64,000 nucleotides of DNA from Hymenobacter swuensis DY53 (GTDB lineage Bacteria > Bacteroidota > Bacteroidia > Cytophagales > Hymenobacteraceae), in assembly GCF_000576555.1 (NCBI RefSeq), contig NZ_CP007144.1, positions 124,001 through 188,000 of the forward strand, read 5' to 3'. Numbering within the stretch: position 1 is the stretch's first letter; each line of letters starts with the position of its first letter. Positions 15,357 through 24,313 of the stretch are shown piece after piece. The notes beneath the pieces are model-generated. The model searched no databases, was not told where the DNA came from, and was given only the letters and a program-made list of their open reading frames with translations. The translations under genes were made by a program, and so were the position numbers.

Positions 15357-17436
15357 GACGGGTTGCGGGGGCGGCCACGGCCAGGCGCGGCCACAGGCAG
15401 GCCAGGAAGCCGGGGCGGTAGTTTTCGCGGTTCAGGCAGCACTGCACGTTGGGCAGGTTATACTCGTCCATGAGCTGCTCCAGCTCGGAGAGGCGCGTGA
15501 GGGGCGTGCGCAGGCTGTCCACCACTACCAGGTTCACATCGGCCCCGGCCATCACGGCCAGGCTGTGGCTGTCGGCGTCCAGGGGCAGGTTGCGGATGAG
15601 CATCACTTCGTTGGGCAGGGCCTCGGGGTTGAGCGACGCGCGGTCGTGGAGGGTGATGCTGCGGCAGCGGCGGCCGTGCTCGGCGAGGGCCGTCGAGAAG
15701 TGGCGGAAGAAGAAGGCCTGGCCCTCGGTGCCACTGAAGTCCGACACTACTACTTTGGTGCCTTCGCGCAGCAGCCCTTTCAGCTCCAGGCGCGTTACCA
15801 GCTGGCGGAAGTAGGCCAGCTGCATGGCGGGCTCGGGCAGCAGCGGCAGCGCGGCGGCCAGCGGCAGGCGGGTGTTGCGCTGCAGCCGCAGCGTGTCCTG
15901 GGGCGTGGCGCGGGCCGTATCCAGCACGTACACCAGCACTACCCCGGCAATCAGGCCCAGGAAGCCGGCCACCGTGAAAATCAGCACGGGGTTGGGAGCA
16001 ATGGGCTCCTGGGGCACCAGGCCGGTGGCAATGATGCGGTGCGAGGAGCTGGGCGCGGCGCGGGCAATCTGGGCCTCGGTTTCCTTCTCGTGCAGGAAGG
16101 TGTAGAGCTTCTCGTTCAGCTGCAGGTTACGCTCCAGAATGGCCAGGTTTTTCTCGCGGCCGGGCAGGCCGGTGAACACCTGCTCAGCCTGACCGATGGC
16201 CTGGTCCAGCTGCTGCCGCTTCACGGCCAGCGTATTGCGGGTGCTGCGGATGCTTTCCAGCAGATGCCCGTTCAGGTCGGCCAGCTTGCGGTCCAGCGAC
16301 TGCACCTGCTCATCCTCGGGCGTGAAGCGCAGCAGCAGGTCGCGGCGCTCGGCCTGCAAGTCCTTCATCTTGCGCACGATGTCGCTGGAGGCGTTGTCGT
16401 TGAAGGCAGCGAAGCTCGGGGCCAGGTCCAGCACGTTGCGGTGCCCGGCCTGCATCTGGCGGTACACGTCCTCGGCGGCCGACAGGCTCATTTCGAGGTT
16501 GGCGCGCTGCACCTTCAGCTCGGCTACTTTGTGCAGATCGGTATCGGTCTGCTGCCCGATGTTGACGATGCGCTTGGTGTCGCGGTAGCCGGCCAGCGAG
16601 TTTTCGGAGCCGGCCAGGTTCCGGCCCACCGTCTGCAGCTGCTTGTTGATGAGGTCCACGGTGGTGTTGGCCACCTTGTACTTGGTTTCGAGGTAGTCCT
16701 CCATGTACACCTGCGACAACGCATTCACCAGGTCGGCGGCCTTTTCGGGCACGGCACTGCGGTACGTGATGCGCAGCACGGGCGTTTCCTTATCCACGCT
16801 GGTGATATCGAGGCGGCTGAGGATGGCGTCCTGCAGGCGGGCCGGCGAGTGGTGCACTACTTCGTAAGTATCCAGCAGCGGGAACTCGGAGCGGCCGGCC
16901 AGCAACGGCAGGTTTTTTTCCACCACCACGTCGCCCTCGCTCAGGTGCAGCAGGCTGTTGAATTCGCCCTGCACGGTTTCGCCGCTGGGGCTGGTTAGCT
17001 CCACGCTCTGGGGCGAGAGCACCGTGAGGCGGAACGGCGCATCTTCCCAGCGGTGGGTGCGCAGCTGCATGTGCACGCTGATGGGGTTGTCGTGGTACAG
17101 CTCGGTTTTGCGCAACTGACCCAGCCGGTACACGGTGGTACCCAGCTCCAGGCGGGCCAGGGCCTTATCCAGCAGCAGCGGCGACTTCAGCAGCTCCACT
17201 TCGGCGGCGGTGCGGTTATCGGGCGAAAACACATCCTGGGTTTTGAGCAGGGTGGTGTTCACCACACCCTCATTGCCCTCGGCCAGCTTGATTTTGGCCG
17301 TGCTTTCGTAGAGCGGGGTGGCGTAGCGCAGGTACAGGCCGGCCAGGGCCAGGGCCGCCACCGTGCAGAGGGCAATCAGGGGCAGGCCGCGCCACACGGG
17401 GCGCAGAAGGCGCAGGTTTTGTTGTAGTTCGTTCAT
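15319..17436 (-). CDS. Wzc-like polysaccharide copolymerase with degenerate ATP site
   Basis: 705 residues. One transmembrane helix near residues 18-36, a large periplasmic region (about 40-480) with the Wzz fold and long coiled coils, a second helix near 490-512, then a cytoplasmic BY-kinase-like domain. Where active bacterial tyrosine kinases have a GxxxGKS/T Walker A, this one has SDFSGTEGQAFF (about 558-570), lacking the Lys and Ser/Thr. The C-terminal tail has no Tyr cluster. It is therefore expected to act as a chain-length or assembly scaffold rather than an active kinase. It begins in a TGATG overlap with the exporter gene, and its end overlaps the flippase gene by 38 bp. Confidence 0.88.
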   Translation of the reverse strand: MNELQQNLRLLRPVWRGLPLIALCTVAALALAGLYLRYATPLYESTAKIKLAEGNEGVVNTTLLKTQDVFSPDNRTAAEVELLKSPLLLDKALARLELGTTVYRLGQLRKTELYHDNPISVHMQLRTHRWEDAPFRLTVLSPQSVELTSPSGETVQGEFNSLLHLSEGDVVVEKNLPLLAGRSEFPLLDTYEVVHHSPARLQDAILSRLDITSVDKETPVLRITYRSAVPEKAADLVNALSQVYMEDYLETKYKVANTTVDLINKQLQTVGRNLAGSENSLAGYRDTKRIVNIGQQTDTDLHKVAELKVQRANLEMSLSAAEDVYRQMQAGHRNVLDLAPSFAAFNDNASSDIVRKMKDLQAERRDLLLRFTPEDEQVQSLDRKLADLNGHLLESIRSTRNTLAVKRQQLDQAIGQAEQVFTGLPGREKNLAILERNLQLNEKLYTFLHEKETEAQIARAAPSSSHRIIATGLVPQEPIAPNPVLIFTVAGFLGLIAGVVLVYVLDTARATPQDTLRLQRNTRLPLAAALPLLPEPAMQLAYFRQLVTRLELKGLLREGTKVVVSDFSGTEGQAFFFRHFSTALAEHGRRCRSITLHDRASLNPEALPNEVMLIRNLPLDADSHSLAVMAGADVNLVVVDSLRTPLTRLSELEQLMDEYNLPNVQCCLNRENYRPGFLACLWPRLAVAAPATRRGEVRAGAPATA

Positions 17437-18599
17437 CAGATAGAGAGGAAAAGACGAGTGATTACGATGATGGCGCTCAGGCCCGAGGCAATGGCCAGAA
17501 TCCCGCCCGATTTGCGTTCAAACTCCTTGGATGATTTAGCCGGCACGTACACCACGTCGCCGGGCAGGATGAGCGTGTTGCTCTGCACGTAGAGGTCCAT
17601 GCGGGTCAGATCGAACAGATTTTCCTCCACCTTGCTGCCCTGCTGGCGCAGCACCTTCACGTAGCGCTTATCGGCGTAGTTGTTGAAGTCGCCGGCCCGG
17701 CCCAGCACCTGTACCAGGGTGGTGCGGTCCTTATCAAGCACCAGCTTACCGGGGGCATTCACCTCGCCCAGCACGGTCACTTCCTTGTTGAGTACCTGCA
17801 CCGTTACCAGCGGGTTTACAATGGATTTGCCGAAGCGGGCTTTCAGGGTTTCCTCGGCCTCGGGCACCGTAAGGCTGCCCACGGACACTTTGCCCAACTT
17901 GGGCACGGTCACCTCGCCGTTGTTGTCTACCAGCAGGTATTTGCCATCCAGCTCGGTGCTGGGCTGGGCGCTGTACACCGAGCCCACGCTCAGCTCGTCA
18001 TGGTCCCACACGCTGAGCGTGAGCCGGTCGTCGGGGCGCAGACGGTACTGGTAGTCGAGCGGGGCCGACAGCGGCGGCTGGGTTGGGCGGCTGCTACGGC
18101 CAGCGGCCTGGAACAGGTTCTGGGTGCAGCTGCTGAGCAGGCTCAGGGTCAGCAGCAAGGAGAAGAACTGAAACAGCGAGAAGAAGCGGTTGCTCCGGGC
18201 GGGCTTGCGCTGGTTCAGCCGCTCGCGCACCAGCATAATCTTCTCCAGCACCGAGTTGAGCTTGGTGCGCTGGGTTTCGTTTTTTACGATGTAGTCGAAG
18301 GCCCCGAACTTGAGCGACTCCACGGCCACTTCCACCTGCTGCTGCCCGCTCACGAACACCACGAAAATATCGGGGTTGAAGCGCTTGATGGCCTTGAGCG
18401 CGTCCATCCCCGACACGCTGCCCATCATCTGGTCCAGGAAAATAATATCGGGCTCCTCAGTGAGGCTGTTGAGACAGTCGGAGCCGTTGTCGAAGGTCTG
18501 GATATCGTGGTAACCCTGGCTGCGGATGGCTTGCTCCATCAGCTTGAGGCAGAACAGGTCGTCGTCGACGAGGAAAATCTTGGGTTGATCTGGGTGCAT
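17436..18599 (-). CDS. Receiver domain fused to a Wza-type polysaccharide export lipoprotein
   Basis: 387 residues in one frame. Residues 1-122 are a CheY-like receiver: D12-D14 acidic pocket, phospho-acceptor D56 (IIFLDQMMG), S84 and K106. Residues 139-157 are a hydrophobic stretch ending in a lipobox LSSC (C158). Residues ~180-360 are a polysaccharide-export (Poly_export/SLBB) domain with YRLRPDDRLTLSVWDHDEL and VTVLGEVNAPGKL, and 365-387 form a final hydrophobic helix. A receiver works in the cytoplasm and the exporter sits in the outer membrane, so the fusion is odd. An internal ATG (M122, position 18236) has GGAG six bases upstream and would give a normal lipoprotein precursor, so two products are possible. 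First gene of the exopolysaccharide operon. Confidence 0.85.
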   Translation of the reverse strand: MHPDQPKIFLVDDDLFCLKLMEQAIRSQGYHDIQTFDNGSDCLNSLTEEPDIIFLDQMMGSVSGMDALKAIKRFNPDIFVVFVSGQQQVEVAVESLKFGAFDYIVKNETQRTKLNSVLEKIMLVRERLNQRKPARSNRFFSLFQFFSLLLTLSLLSSCTQNLFQAAGRSSRPTQPPLSAPLDYQYRLRPDDRLTLSVWDHDELSVGSVYSAQPSTELDGKYLLVDNNGEVTVPKLGKVSVGSLTVPEAEETLKARFGKSIVNPLVTVQVLNKEVTVLGEVNAPGKLVLDKDRTTLVQVLGRAGDFNNYADKRYVKVLRQQGSKVEENLFDLTRMDLYVQSNTLILPGDVVYVPAKSSKEFERKSGGILAIASGLSAIIVITRLFLSI

Positions 18600-18701
18600 A
18601 GCGGTACGTTTGGCCTACCAGAGGCGAGGAGCGTGCCACCCTATGAATTGATATCTAAGATGCTTTATATCAGCTTTTTAAAATAATTTACTAAAAAAGA
18701 A

Positions 18702-18741
18702 AGGCTCTATTTCCTGGAGTGAAATCCAGAAAATAGAGCCT
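18702..18741 (-). terminator. Strong rho-independent terminator for the BLUF gene
   Basis: A 17-bp stem with one mismatch: 18702-18718 pairs with 18725-18741 around a six-base loop. On the minus strand it is followed by TTTCTTTTTTAG. It lies 22 bp after the stop of the BLUF gene and insulates it from the exopolysaccharide operon. Confidence 0.9.
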
Positions 18742-18762
18742 GCTAGGACCGTTTGTGGCCGG

Positions 18763-19206
18763 CTAGTAGGATGCGGCCGGTAGGAAAGGTTCCACGAAGC
18801 TCAGCAACTGATGCACGAGCATGGGGCGCGTGGGGGCCACCTGAGTCAGGAAAGTGGGAAGTTGCTGAAAGTCCACGCACACCATCGGCAGGCCTTTGGG
18901 GGCTAGATTGGTGTCAGCCAAGCCTACGTACCAGCTAGTGAAGCTCCTTCTCGACCACGGGCCTTCCACGAGCACCTCGCAGGAATGGTTGCGGCGGTCG
19001 TGCACGATGCGCTGGTAAATATCCAGGACCTGCTGCCTGGAGCCTTCCAGCAGTTGAGCGAAGCGGCCATTGGGCGTGTACAGCAGCAGGCCCGTGATAC
19101 CTACTGACTGATTGATAAGGCTTGACTGCTGCAACAGCCGGGGCAGCTCTTCACTCGTGAAGGCCTCACTGGCGCAGCTGTGGTACAGGAGATGGTAAAG
19201 TGGCAT
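18763..19206 (-). CDS. BLUF-domain blue-light photoreceptor
   Basis: 147 residues from the ATG at 19206. The flavin-binding signature residues are all present at canonical positions: Y8 (LLYHSCA), N32 (SSLINQSVGITGLLLY) and Q51 (GRFAQLLEG). The rest matches the short BLUF family, with a C-terminal helix region (about 100-147) but no effector domain. It should bind FAD and signal through protein contacts. It has its own terminator downstream. It lies just upstream of the exopolysaccharide operon on the same strand, so light control of that operon is a testable guess. A seven-residue extension to 19227 is less likely. Confidence 0.92.
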   Translation of the reverse strand: MPLYHLLYHSCASEAFTSEELPRLLQQSSLINQSVGITGLLLYTPNGRFAQLLEGSRQQVLDIYQRIVHDRRNHSCEVLVEGPWSRRSFTSWYVGLADTNLAPKGLPMVCVDFQQLPTFLTQVAPTRPMLVHQLLSFVEPFLPAASY

Positions 19207-19423
19207 TACACAGGAAAGATAATGCAAATGATTTCAAAAACCAGATTGCGCTGATCAGCAACTTCTTGCGAAAAAATTGGCATCCTTCGCCCACACGCTT
19301 GGGCCTGATAGCGAAGGGAGCTTACGACGGAACAGCTACTAACGGTTTTTCGATTCCGATATTTTTTATAGCCTCAAAAAAAGTCATTTTTTTGAGCTGG
19401 GGCAGCGGGCGCGGCAACGCAAA

Positions 19424-19449
19424 AAACCGCCTGGTTATCCAGGCGGTTT
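19424..19449 (-). terminator. Rho-independent terminator of the beta-propeller gene
   Basis: AAACCGCCTGG (19424-19434) and CCAGGCGGTTT (19439-19449) form a perfect 11-bp stem with a four-base loop. On the minus strand it is followed by six T, and it lies 26 bp after the stop codon. Flanking A and T runs may let it act in both directions. Confidence 0.88.
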
Positions 19450-19475
19450 CGGTGGTCGTGTGTAGCGGGGAGGGG

Positions 19476-20915
19476 TTATTGCAGGTCGTGGGGGGTAGTA
19501 ACCGGGAACCGGAACCGGCCCACGAACACCTGAGGCGTCACCTCGGAAGCTGGTTCCGGAAGGCTGAACGTACCTCCTACCAGGGCTTCCCCGTTGGGGG
19601 CCAGCACTAGGGCGGTGCCTTCATCGGCCCCCTGCGAGCCCAGCGCCTGCACATTCAGCCACTTGCCTTCGGTGGTCAGGCGGGCCAGAAAGACATCAAG
19701 GCCACCCTTGCCGGCCAGGACAGTGCCGGGGCAGGTGGCAGCCGGGCTGCTACTGCCCACCACGTACAGCGTACCAAGGGCCGAGAGGGCCAAGTCACGG
19801 CCAGCCTCCAGGGCCGGGCCTTGCACACTGGTAACCCACTGCCACTGGCCGGCTGCGCTCAGGCGGGCCACGTAGGTATCATCGCCCCCATGGCTGGTAA
19901 CCTGATGGGGGCCAAACGCCGTCGGCCCGCTGCAGGAGCCCGTCACGTAAATCCGGTCCTGCTCATCTAAGGCTAAGGCGTTGCCATACGTGGTGCTCTC
20001 ACTGCGCGCACCCGTAGCCCACTGCCAGGCACCGGCCCCGTTCAGCTTGGCCACGAAGGCATTGTGCGTGCCCTGGCTGACGAGCGGGTGGGTGCCGAAC
20101 TGCCCGGTGCCGCCCACGTAGCCGGTCACCACAATAGCGCCCTGCGTATCCACCACCATGCGCCGGACGGCGCCCTGCTCCGTGGCCCCGAGTTGGGTTG
20201 CCCAACTCCAGGAGCCGCCTTCGCCCAGCCGGGCCACGAACCCATCATTGCCCGCCGTCGCGTGCAACCGATGGGAGCCGAAAGTGGCCTCTCCCTGAAA
20301 GCGCCCCCCAAGCAGCACGTTGTGCTGCTTGTCGATGGTCAGGGCCAGCGCTTCATCCTGCTCAGGGCCGCCGGCTGTGAGTACGCCGCGCCACTCGCCC
20401 TGCGGGGTAAGGGCGGCCACAAACACATCCTGGCCGCCGTTACTCGTTACCTGCCGACCACCAAAGGTGGCCTGCCCACCAAATGAGCCCGCAACTAATA
20501 GGTTACCGTCGTTATCCAGGGTCAGGTCGGTGGCACCGTCATTTTCCGCACCACCGGCGGCCACGGCCCAGGCCCACTGCCCGCCGGCCGTCAGCTTGGC
20601 CACAAACGTGTCGCTGCGCCCCTGGCTGACCAGCCGCGTAGTACCAAACCGAATCTGCCCCGTAAACCGGCCGGTCATGTACACACTGCCCGCCACGTCG
20701 GTGGTCAGGCGTTGCAGCACGGCCGAGCGGGTTTCGGCGCTTTGCACCAGCCATTGCCAAGGTGCCTGCTGGGCCTGGGCCGCTCCGCCGCTGCCCACTG
20801 CTGCCAGTAGCAGTCCAACGGCGCGTACTTGGCGGCCCAGGCCCCGATTGGTCGTGCAGCTACGCTCAGGGAGCAGGGAGGCGGGTTGTTGAATCCGGAG
20901 GAAATGTGGCACCAT
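19476..20915 (-). CDS. Secreted SBBP-repeat beta-propeller protein
   Basis: 479 residues from the ATG at 20915; an alternative non-ATG start at 20972 adds 19 residues. A signal peptide (about 18-50, VRAVGLLLAAVGSGGAAQAQ) is followed by about eight repeats of the pattern D-x-x-G-N-x-x-V-x-G-x-F-x-G-x-A-x-F-G ... D-x-F-V-A-K-L ... G-x-W-x-W, which is the SBBP beta-propeller. No catalytic motif and no obvious type IX sorting domain at the C-terminus, so it is probably periplasmic or surface-exposed and may bind a ligand or scaffold. Monocistronic, with a terminator downstream. Confidence 0.85.
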   Translation of the reverse strand: MVPHFLRIQQPASLLPERSCTTNRGLGRQVRAVGLLLAAVGSGGAAQAQQAPWQWLVQSAETRSAVLQRLTTDVAGSVYMTGRFTGQIRFGTTRLVSQGRSDTFVAKLTAGGQWAWAVAAGGAENDGATDLTLDNDGNLLVAGSFGGQATFGGRQVTSNGGQDVFVAALTPQGEWRGVLTAGGPEQDEALALTIDKQHNVLLGGRFQGEATFGSHRLHATAGNDGFVARLGEGGSWSWATQLGATEQGAVRRMVVDTQGAIVVTGYVGGTGQFGTHPLVSQGTHNAFVAKLNGAGAWQWATGARSESTTYGNALALDEQDRIYVTGSCSGPTAFGPHQVTSHGGDDTYVARLSAAGQWQWVTSVQGPALEAGRDLALSALGTLYVVGSSSPAATCPGTVLAGKGGLDVFLARLTTEGKWLNVQALGSQGADEGTALVLAPNGEALVGGTFSLPEPASEVTPQVFVGRFRFPVTTPHDLQ

Positions 20916-20989
20916 ACTGTTGTTCTTTTGGAGAAAGAAAGCCTCTTCGTAGAGTACACTCTTTGCTGCCAATACAGCGCCATGATATT

Positions 20990-21012
20990 ATATGGTTGAA
21001 TATCAATCATAT
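20990..21012. promoter_or_regulatory. Short palindrome upstream of the propeller gene
   Basis: ATATGGTTGA (20990-20999) and TCAATCATAT (21003-21012) pair with one G-T mismatch around a three-base loop. It lies 75-97 bp upstream of the propeller start, in AT-rich DNA. It may be an operator or the end of the adjoining transposon remnant. Confidence 0.35.
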
Positions 21013-21129
21013 AAGATACAGAACAATCTCATCAGGTATCTATTTTGTGGAGTGACAGTCCGTTTCATAGACAATTGCTCCACAAAGTCCCATTTGCTTT
21101 GGTTACAGGCGGGGCCTGGAACAACTGCT

Positions 21130-21795
21130 GGTTCAGGGACAAGCAGCTCCAGCACACAGGCACATTCTGCACCAGCTGTTTGCAGGCAGCTGCTGCTCTT
21201 GCTCGCCAGCGTAAGGAATCTGCCCGTTTTGCCTATATAACACGGCGTAAGCGAACTGGTGGATGCTTTCCAGCTTGTCCAACTGGTCGTCAATGCGCCC
21301 AGCGCAGGTCCTGGTCGTCCATGTAGCGCAGCAGGAACTCGGTGCGCACGGTTCGCCCCAACTCGCGCAGCGCCAGATGGAGCGGGTGGTGCCGGGAATA
21401 GGAATTGAGGCGCTTGAGCACAGAGGCTGAGGGTGAGCCGCAGGATGGTTTCCCGCACTCCCCGGTTCAGGGGCTTGCCCAGCCGCGGGGCGTACGCGGC
21501 CAAGTCGGATACGTCCAGGCCGGCGAAGGCCACAGCTGCTGATCCTGAAACGACTGGTTGCGCGGGGCAAAGGCCACTTAAATCAGGTACGTCACGGCGA
21601 AGGCGACTTCGGTAAAAGCCGTGGGTATCGGTGCTGTGCATGGTCAATTCCACCAGGTCGTTAGGCAGCAGGCCATCGACCAGATAGGGGGTTTTCCGGG
21701 TAGCAGAAGTGAAGATCATCGAATAAAACAGCCGGTGCCGGTTATCGAGAAAGCCGTAGGACATCAGGCCCTTATCATGCCCGAAGTACTATTTG
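21130..21795 (-). pseudogene. Tn3-family transposase remnant (C-terminal part)
   Basis: Pieces of a Tn3-type DDE transposase lie in different minus-strand frames. The first piece (from ~21795) has GLMSYGFLDN, TRKTPYLVDGLLPNDL and the family hallmark HSTDTHG. Immediately after this an extra base in an A-run (21614-21617) shifts the frame; in the new frame FTEVAFAVTYLI, a stop, then VAFAPRNQSFQDQQ continues the homology. Further on, SYSRHHPLHLALRELGR-like and IDDQLDKLESIHQFAYAVLYRQNGQIPYAGEQEQQ-like segments (the latter in two pieces) give the C-terminal domain. At least three frame changes and a stop make it non-functional. The N-terminal two thirds and terminal repeats are not seen. Confidence 0.8.
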
Positions 21796-22381
21796 TTCCT
21801 GCGTTTCGGCCTGTTACAGCAGGAATTGAGTTTACTGGTGCGTCATGCGTTCACCGGGTGGGATGTGAGGCTGTTCGTCGGATTAGGCGAAGTGTTTGTC
21901 ATCGGCAGCGACTTTCGCCACAAGTCGTTCCTGCTTCTGCTGCTGGTTCGCACGGTGCTCTACCCCATGGTAGCGGCCCTTTGGCTGCCGGTGGCAGCGG
22001 GCTCAAAATATTTGGGCTGTACTTGTCGAGGACCAAAATTCCGACCTGATTAACTCGCCGCTCTATGTCGTTTGCTTTCCCGCTGCTAGCCTGACTCATT
22101 GCCATGCAGTAACTGCATGTGTAGCCTATAGTCGTTAAATGCGGCTTTTGAATTGTTTTTTCACCTAAGGCTAAAAGGGTGAAAGCATCGAAAAGTGGGG
22201 AGAAGCCAAGCCACGTTCTCGTGCGTGGTACTTCTACCAGAAGTTGAACCAGTAGCTGCTAGTAACACATTCTTGCTTACGGGTAAACACCGGGCGGCTG
22301 CCGGAGCTTGATAGTGGAACTAAATTGACAGTCAATTGTATATTCGCTGTCACTCTCCATGTGTGTTAACTAGCAAGCAGT
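21796..22381. other. Region between the transposase remnant and the PUL sigma gene
   Basis: About 585 bp. The first 260 bp is open in several frames but matches nothing I know and may be further transposon debris. From 22090 the DNA is more AT-rich; TTGACAGTCAATTGTATATTCG at 22325-22346 could include promoter elements for the sigma gene, but no consensus spacing is met. Confidence 0.45.
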
Positions 22382-22978
22382 GTGAAGTCCGCTACTCTAC
22401 CAGATCATGCTTCCCGGCCGGATGCGGCCTTGCTCGAGGCAATGAATGCGGGCGATGAAGCAGCTTTTGCGGAACTGTATAAGCGCTACAGTTATCAGCT
22501 GTTTAATGTGGCGTACGGCAAGCTCAAAAACCGGGAGACAGCCGAGGAACTGGTACAGGATTTGTTCGAAACCTTGTGGAGCAAACGCACTGATGTCCAC
22601 ATCCAGCAGCTGAGTCCCTACCTGTTTTCGGCCCTGCGCTATCGCATTATCAACTACATCAAGTCCGAGAAAGTCCGGACGAGCTACGAGCTTTTCTGCC
22701 GTCTCCACCACACCGACGCCGACCCGGGTACGGAAGCAACCGTAGCGCTGAATGATCTGAATGAGGCGCTGGCGGCGGGTATGCAGCACCTTTCTGAAAA
22801 AGCTCAGGAGGTTTTTCGCCTAAGCCGGCTGGAGCAGTACACCATACCCGAAATATCGGTGCGCGTAAACTTATCTGAGAAGACGGTGGAATACCACCTT
22901 CGGAAGTCGCTCAAACTAATGCGGCTCTACTTGCGCAATTTCCTGCTACTATGGCCCATCTGGTTTTTTATCAAGTAG
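22382..22978 (+). CDS. FecI-like ECF sigma factor of the PUL
   Basis: 198 residues from a GTG at 22382; the next possible start is the ATG at 22442. Region 2 (about 25-95: AFAELYKRYSYQLFNVAYGKL, AEELVQDLFETLWSKR, YLFSALRYRIINYIKSEK) and region 4 (about 130-190: LSEKAQEVFRLSRLEQYTIPEISVRVNLSEKTVEYHLRKSLKLMR) are both complete. It belongs to the Bacteroidetes sigma-70 group paired with FecR-like anti-sigma factors and SusC transducers. It probably drives its own PUL. The C-terminus ends in a hydrophobic LLLWPIWFFIK, which is unusual and might contact the membrane. Confidence 0.93.
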   Translation: MKSATLPDHASRPDAALLEAMNAGDEAAFAELYKRYSYQLFNVAYGKLKNRETAEELVQDLFETLWSKRTDVHIQQLSPYLFSALRYRIINYIKSEKVRTSYELFCRLHHTDADPGTEATVALNDLNEALAAGMQHLSEKAQEVFRLSRLEQYTIPEISVRVNLSEKTVEYHLRKSLKLMRLYLRNFLLLWPIWFFIK

Positions 22979-23117
22979 TTAAATTATTTATAATAAGCCT
23001 TTTACTATCAAATAAGAAGGAATCGCATCACGCGGATAAAAAATAATTACGGCTGGGTTGAGGGTAATCGGCGACTTGGGTGACTTCCTAAGTAGCAACC
23101 CGTCAAACCCTTTCCCC

Positions 23118-24155
23118 GTGACAGAACCGGAATTTCATAAGCTCCTGCAACGCTACTTGAGCGGGCAGTGTACGGCGGAGGAAAAGGTACTGGTCGAGCA
23201 CTGGTACGACCAGCTTGAGCAGGCGGAGGGGCAAGAGGTGCGCGCCCAACATCAGGCGGATGTAGAACAAGCCATCTGGGCGCGGCTGATGACCCATCGG
23301 CTCCCTGCCACACCCGAGCCCCGGGTGGTGGTGCTGTGGCCAGCACCGTTGCGCTGGGCCGCCGCCCTGGCCTTGCTGGCAGTCAGCATTGGCTTGCTGC
23401 TGCTGGCTACCACACGTTTGCCGGCCCCCGCCCGCCTGACTGCAGTTGCTTCGGCGAATGGCTGGATACGGCAAACCAACCCGACCCGGCAGGTACAGCA
23501 CTTGCTGCTGCCCGATAGCAGCCACATCAGCCTGCACCCGGGCAGTAGCCTGCGCTACCGTACGGCCCTGGCGGGCCCCCGGCGGGAAGTGTACCTAGAA
23601 GGCGAAGCCTTCTTTCAGGTCAGCAAAAATCCCAAACGGCCCTTTCTGGTGTTTACCAAGCAGGTGCTCACCACGGTGCTCGGCACCAGCTTCCGCGTGA
23701 AAGCCTACGCGGGCGGCCAGCAAGCCTCGGTGGCGGTGCAGGAAGGCAAGGTGGCCGTTCAGGCGCGGGAGGGTGCGCAGCTGGAAGCTTCGCCCGCGCA
23801 CCCGGCGGCCCAGGGCGTGCTGCTGCTGCCCAACCAGCAGGTGGTGTATTCGGCCGCCCGGCGGCGCCTGCAGAAGGAACTGGTGGACCGGCCGGTAGTC
23901 CTGGTGCCCCAATCCTTCGAGTTTGAGGCGCGGCCCGTGGCCGAAGTGCTGGGGGCGCTGGAAAAAGCCTATGGGGTGGCCATCATCTATGATAAGGCCA
24001 AACTGGCTAACTGCACCGTCAGCATCACTTTCTACGACGAGCCCCTGTTTGAAAAGCTGGGTCTGCTGTGCAAGTCGCTGGGGGCTTACTACACACTCTC
24101 CGACGCCGACATCCTGATTCACAGCGAAGGCTGCCAAAGCCAGCTAGGCAGCTAG
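23118..24155 (+). CDS. FecR-like anti-sigma factor
   Basis: 345 residues from a GTG at 23118 (TEPEFHKLLQRYLSGQCTAEE, the usual opening); a TTG at 23058 would add 20 untypical residues. A cytoplasmic sigma-binding part (1-70) is followed by a transmembrane helix (about 77-95, WAAALALLAVSIGLLLLAT) and a periplasmic FecR domain with TAVASANGWIRQ, LPDSSHISLHPGSSLRYR, EVYLEGEAFFQVSKNPKRPF and TVLGTSFRVKAY. A C-terminal DUF4974-like domain (about 275-340) has VAEVLGALEKAYGVAIIYD. It should hold the sigma factor inactive until the SusC transducer signals through its N-terminal STN domain. Confidence 0.93.
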   Translation: MTEPEFHKLLQRYLSGQCTAEEKVLVEHWYDQLEQAEGQEVRAQHQADVEQAIWARLMTHRLPATPEPRVVVLWPAPLRWAAALALLAVSIGLLLLATTRLPAPARLTAVASANGWIRQTNPTRQVQHLLLPDSSHISLHPGSSLRYRTALAGPRREVYLEGEAFFQVSKNPKRPFLVFTKQVLTTVLGTSFRVKAYAGGQQASVAVQEGKVAVQAREGAQLEASPAHPAAQGVLLLPNQQVVYSAARRRLQKELVDRPVVLVPQSFEFEARPVAEVLGALEKAYGVAIIYDKAKLANCTVSITFYDEPLFEKLGLLCKSLGAYYTLSDADILIHSEGCQSQLGS

Positions 24156-24313
24156 GCAGCTAATACCCGGTTCCCACCGGTGCTTACAAGAATCGCCATC
24201 TGTTTACATATCAGCTATTTATCTCTATCATCTATTTACTCAATCGATTGCGCAGCTCCGCTCCTCTCCTACCCGTGCTTTTTTTCGAATTCCCACAACA
24301 TATTTCCCCATCC

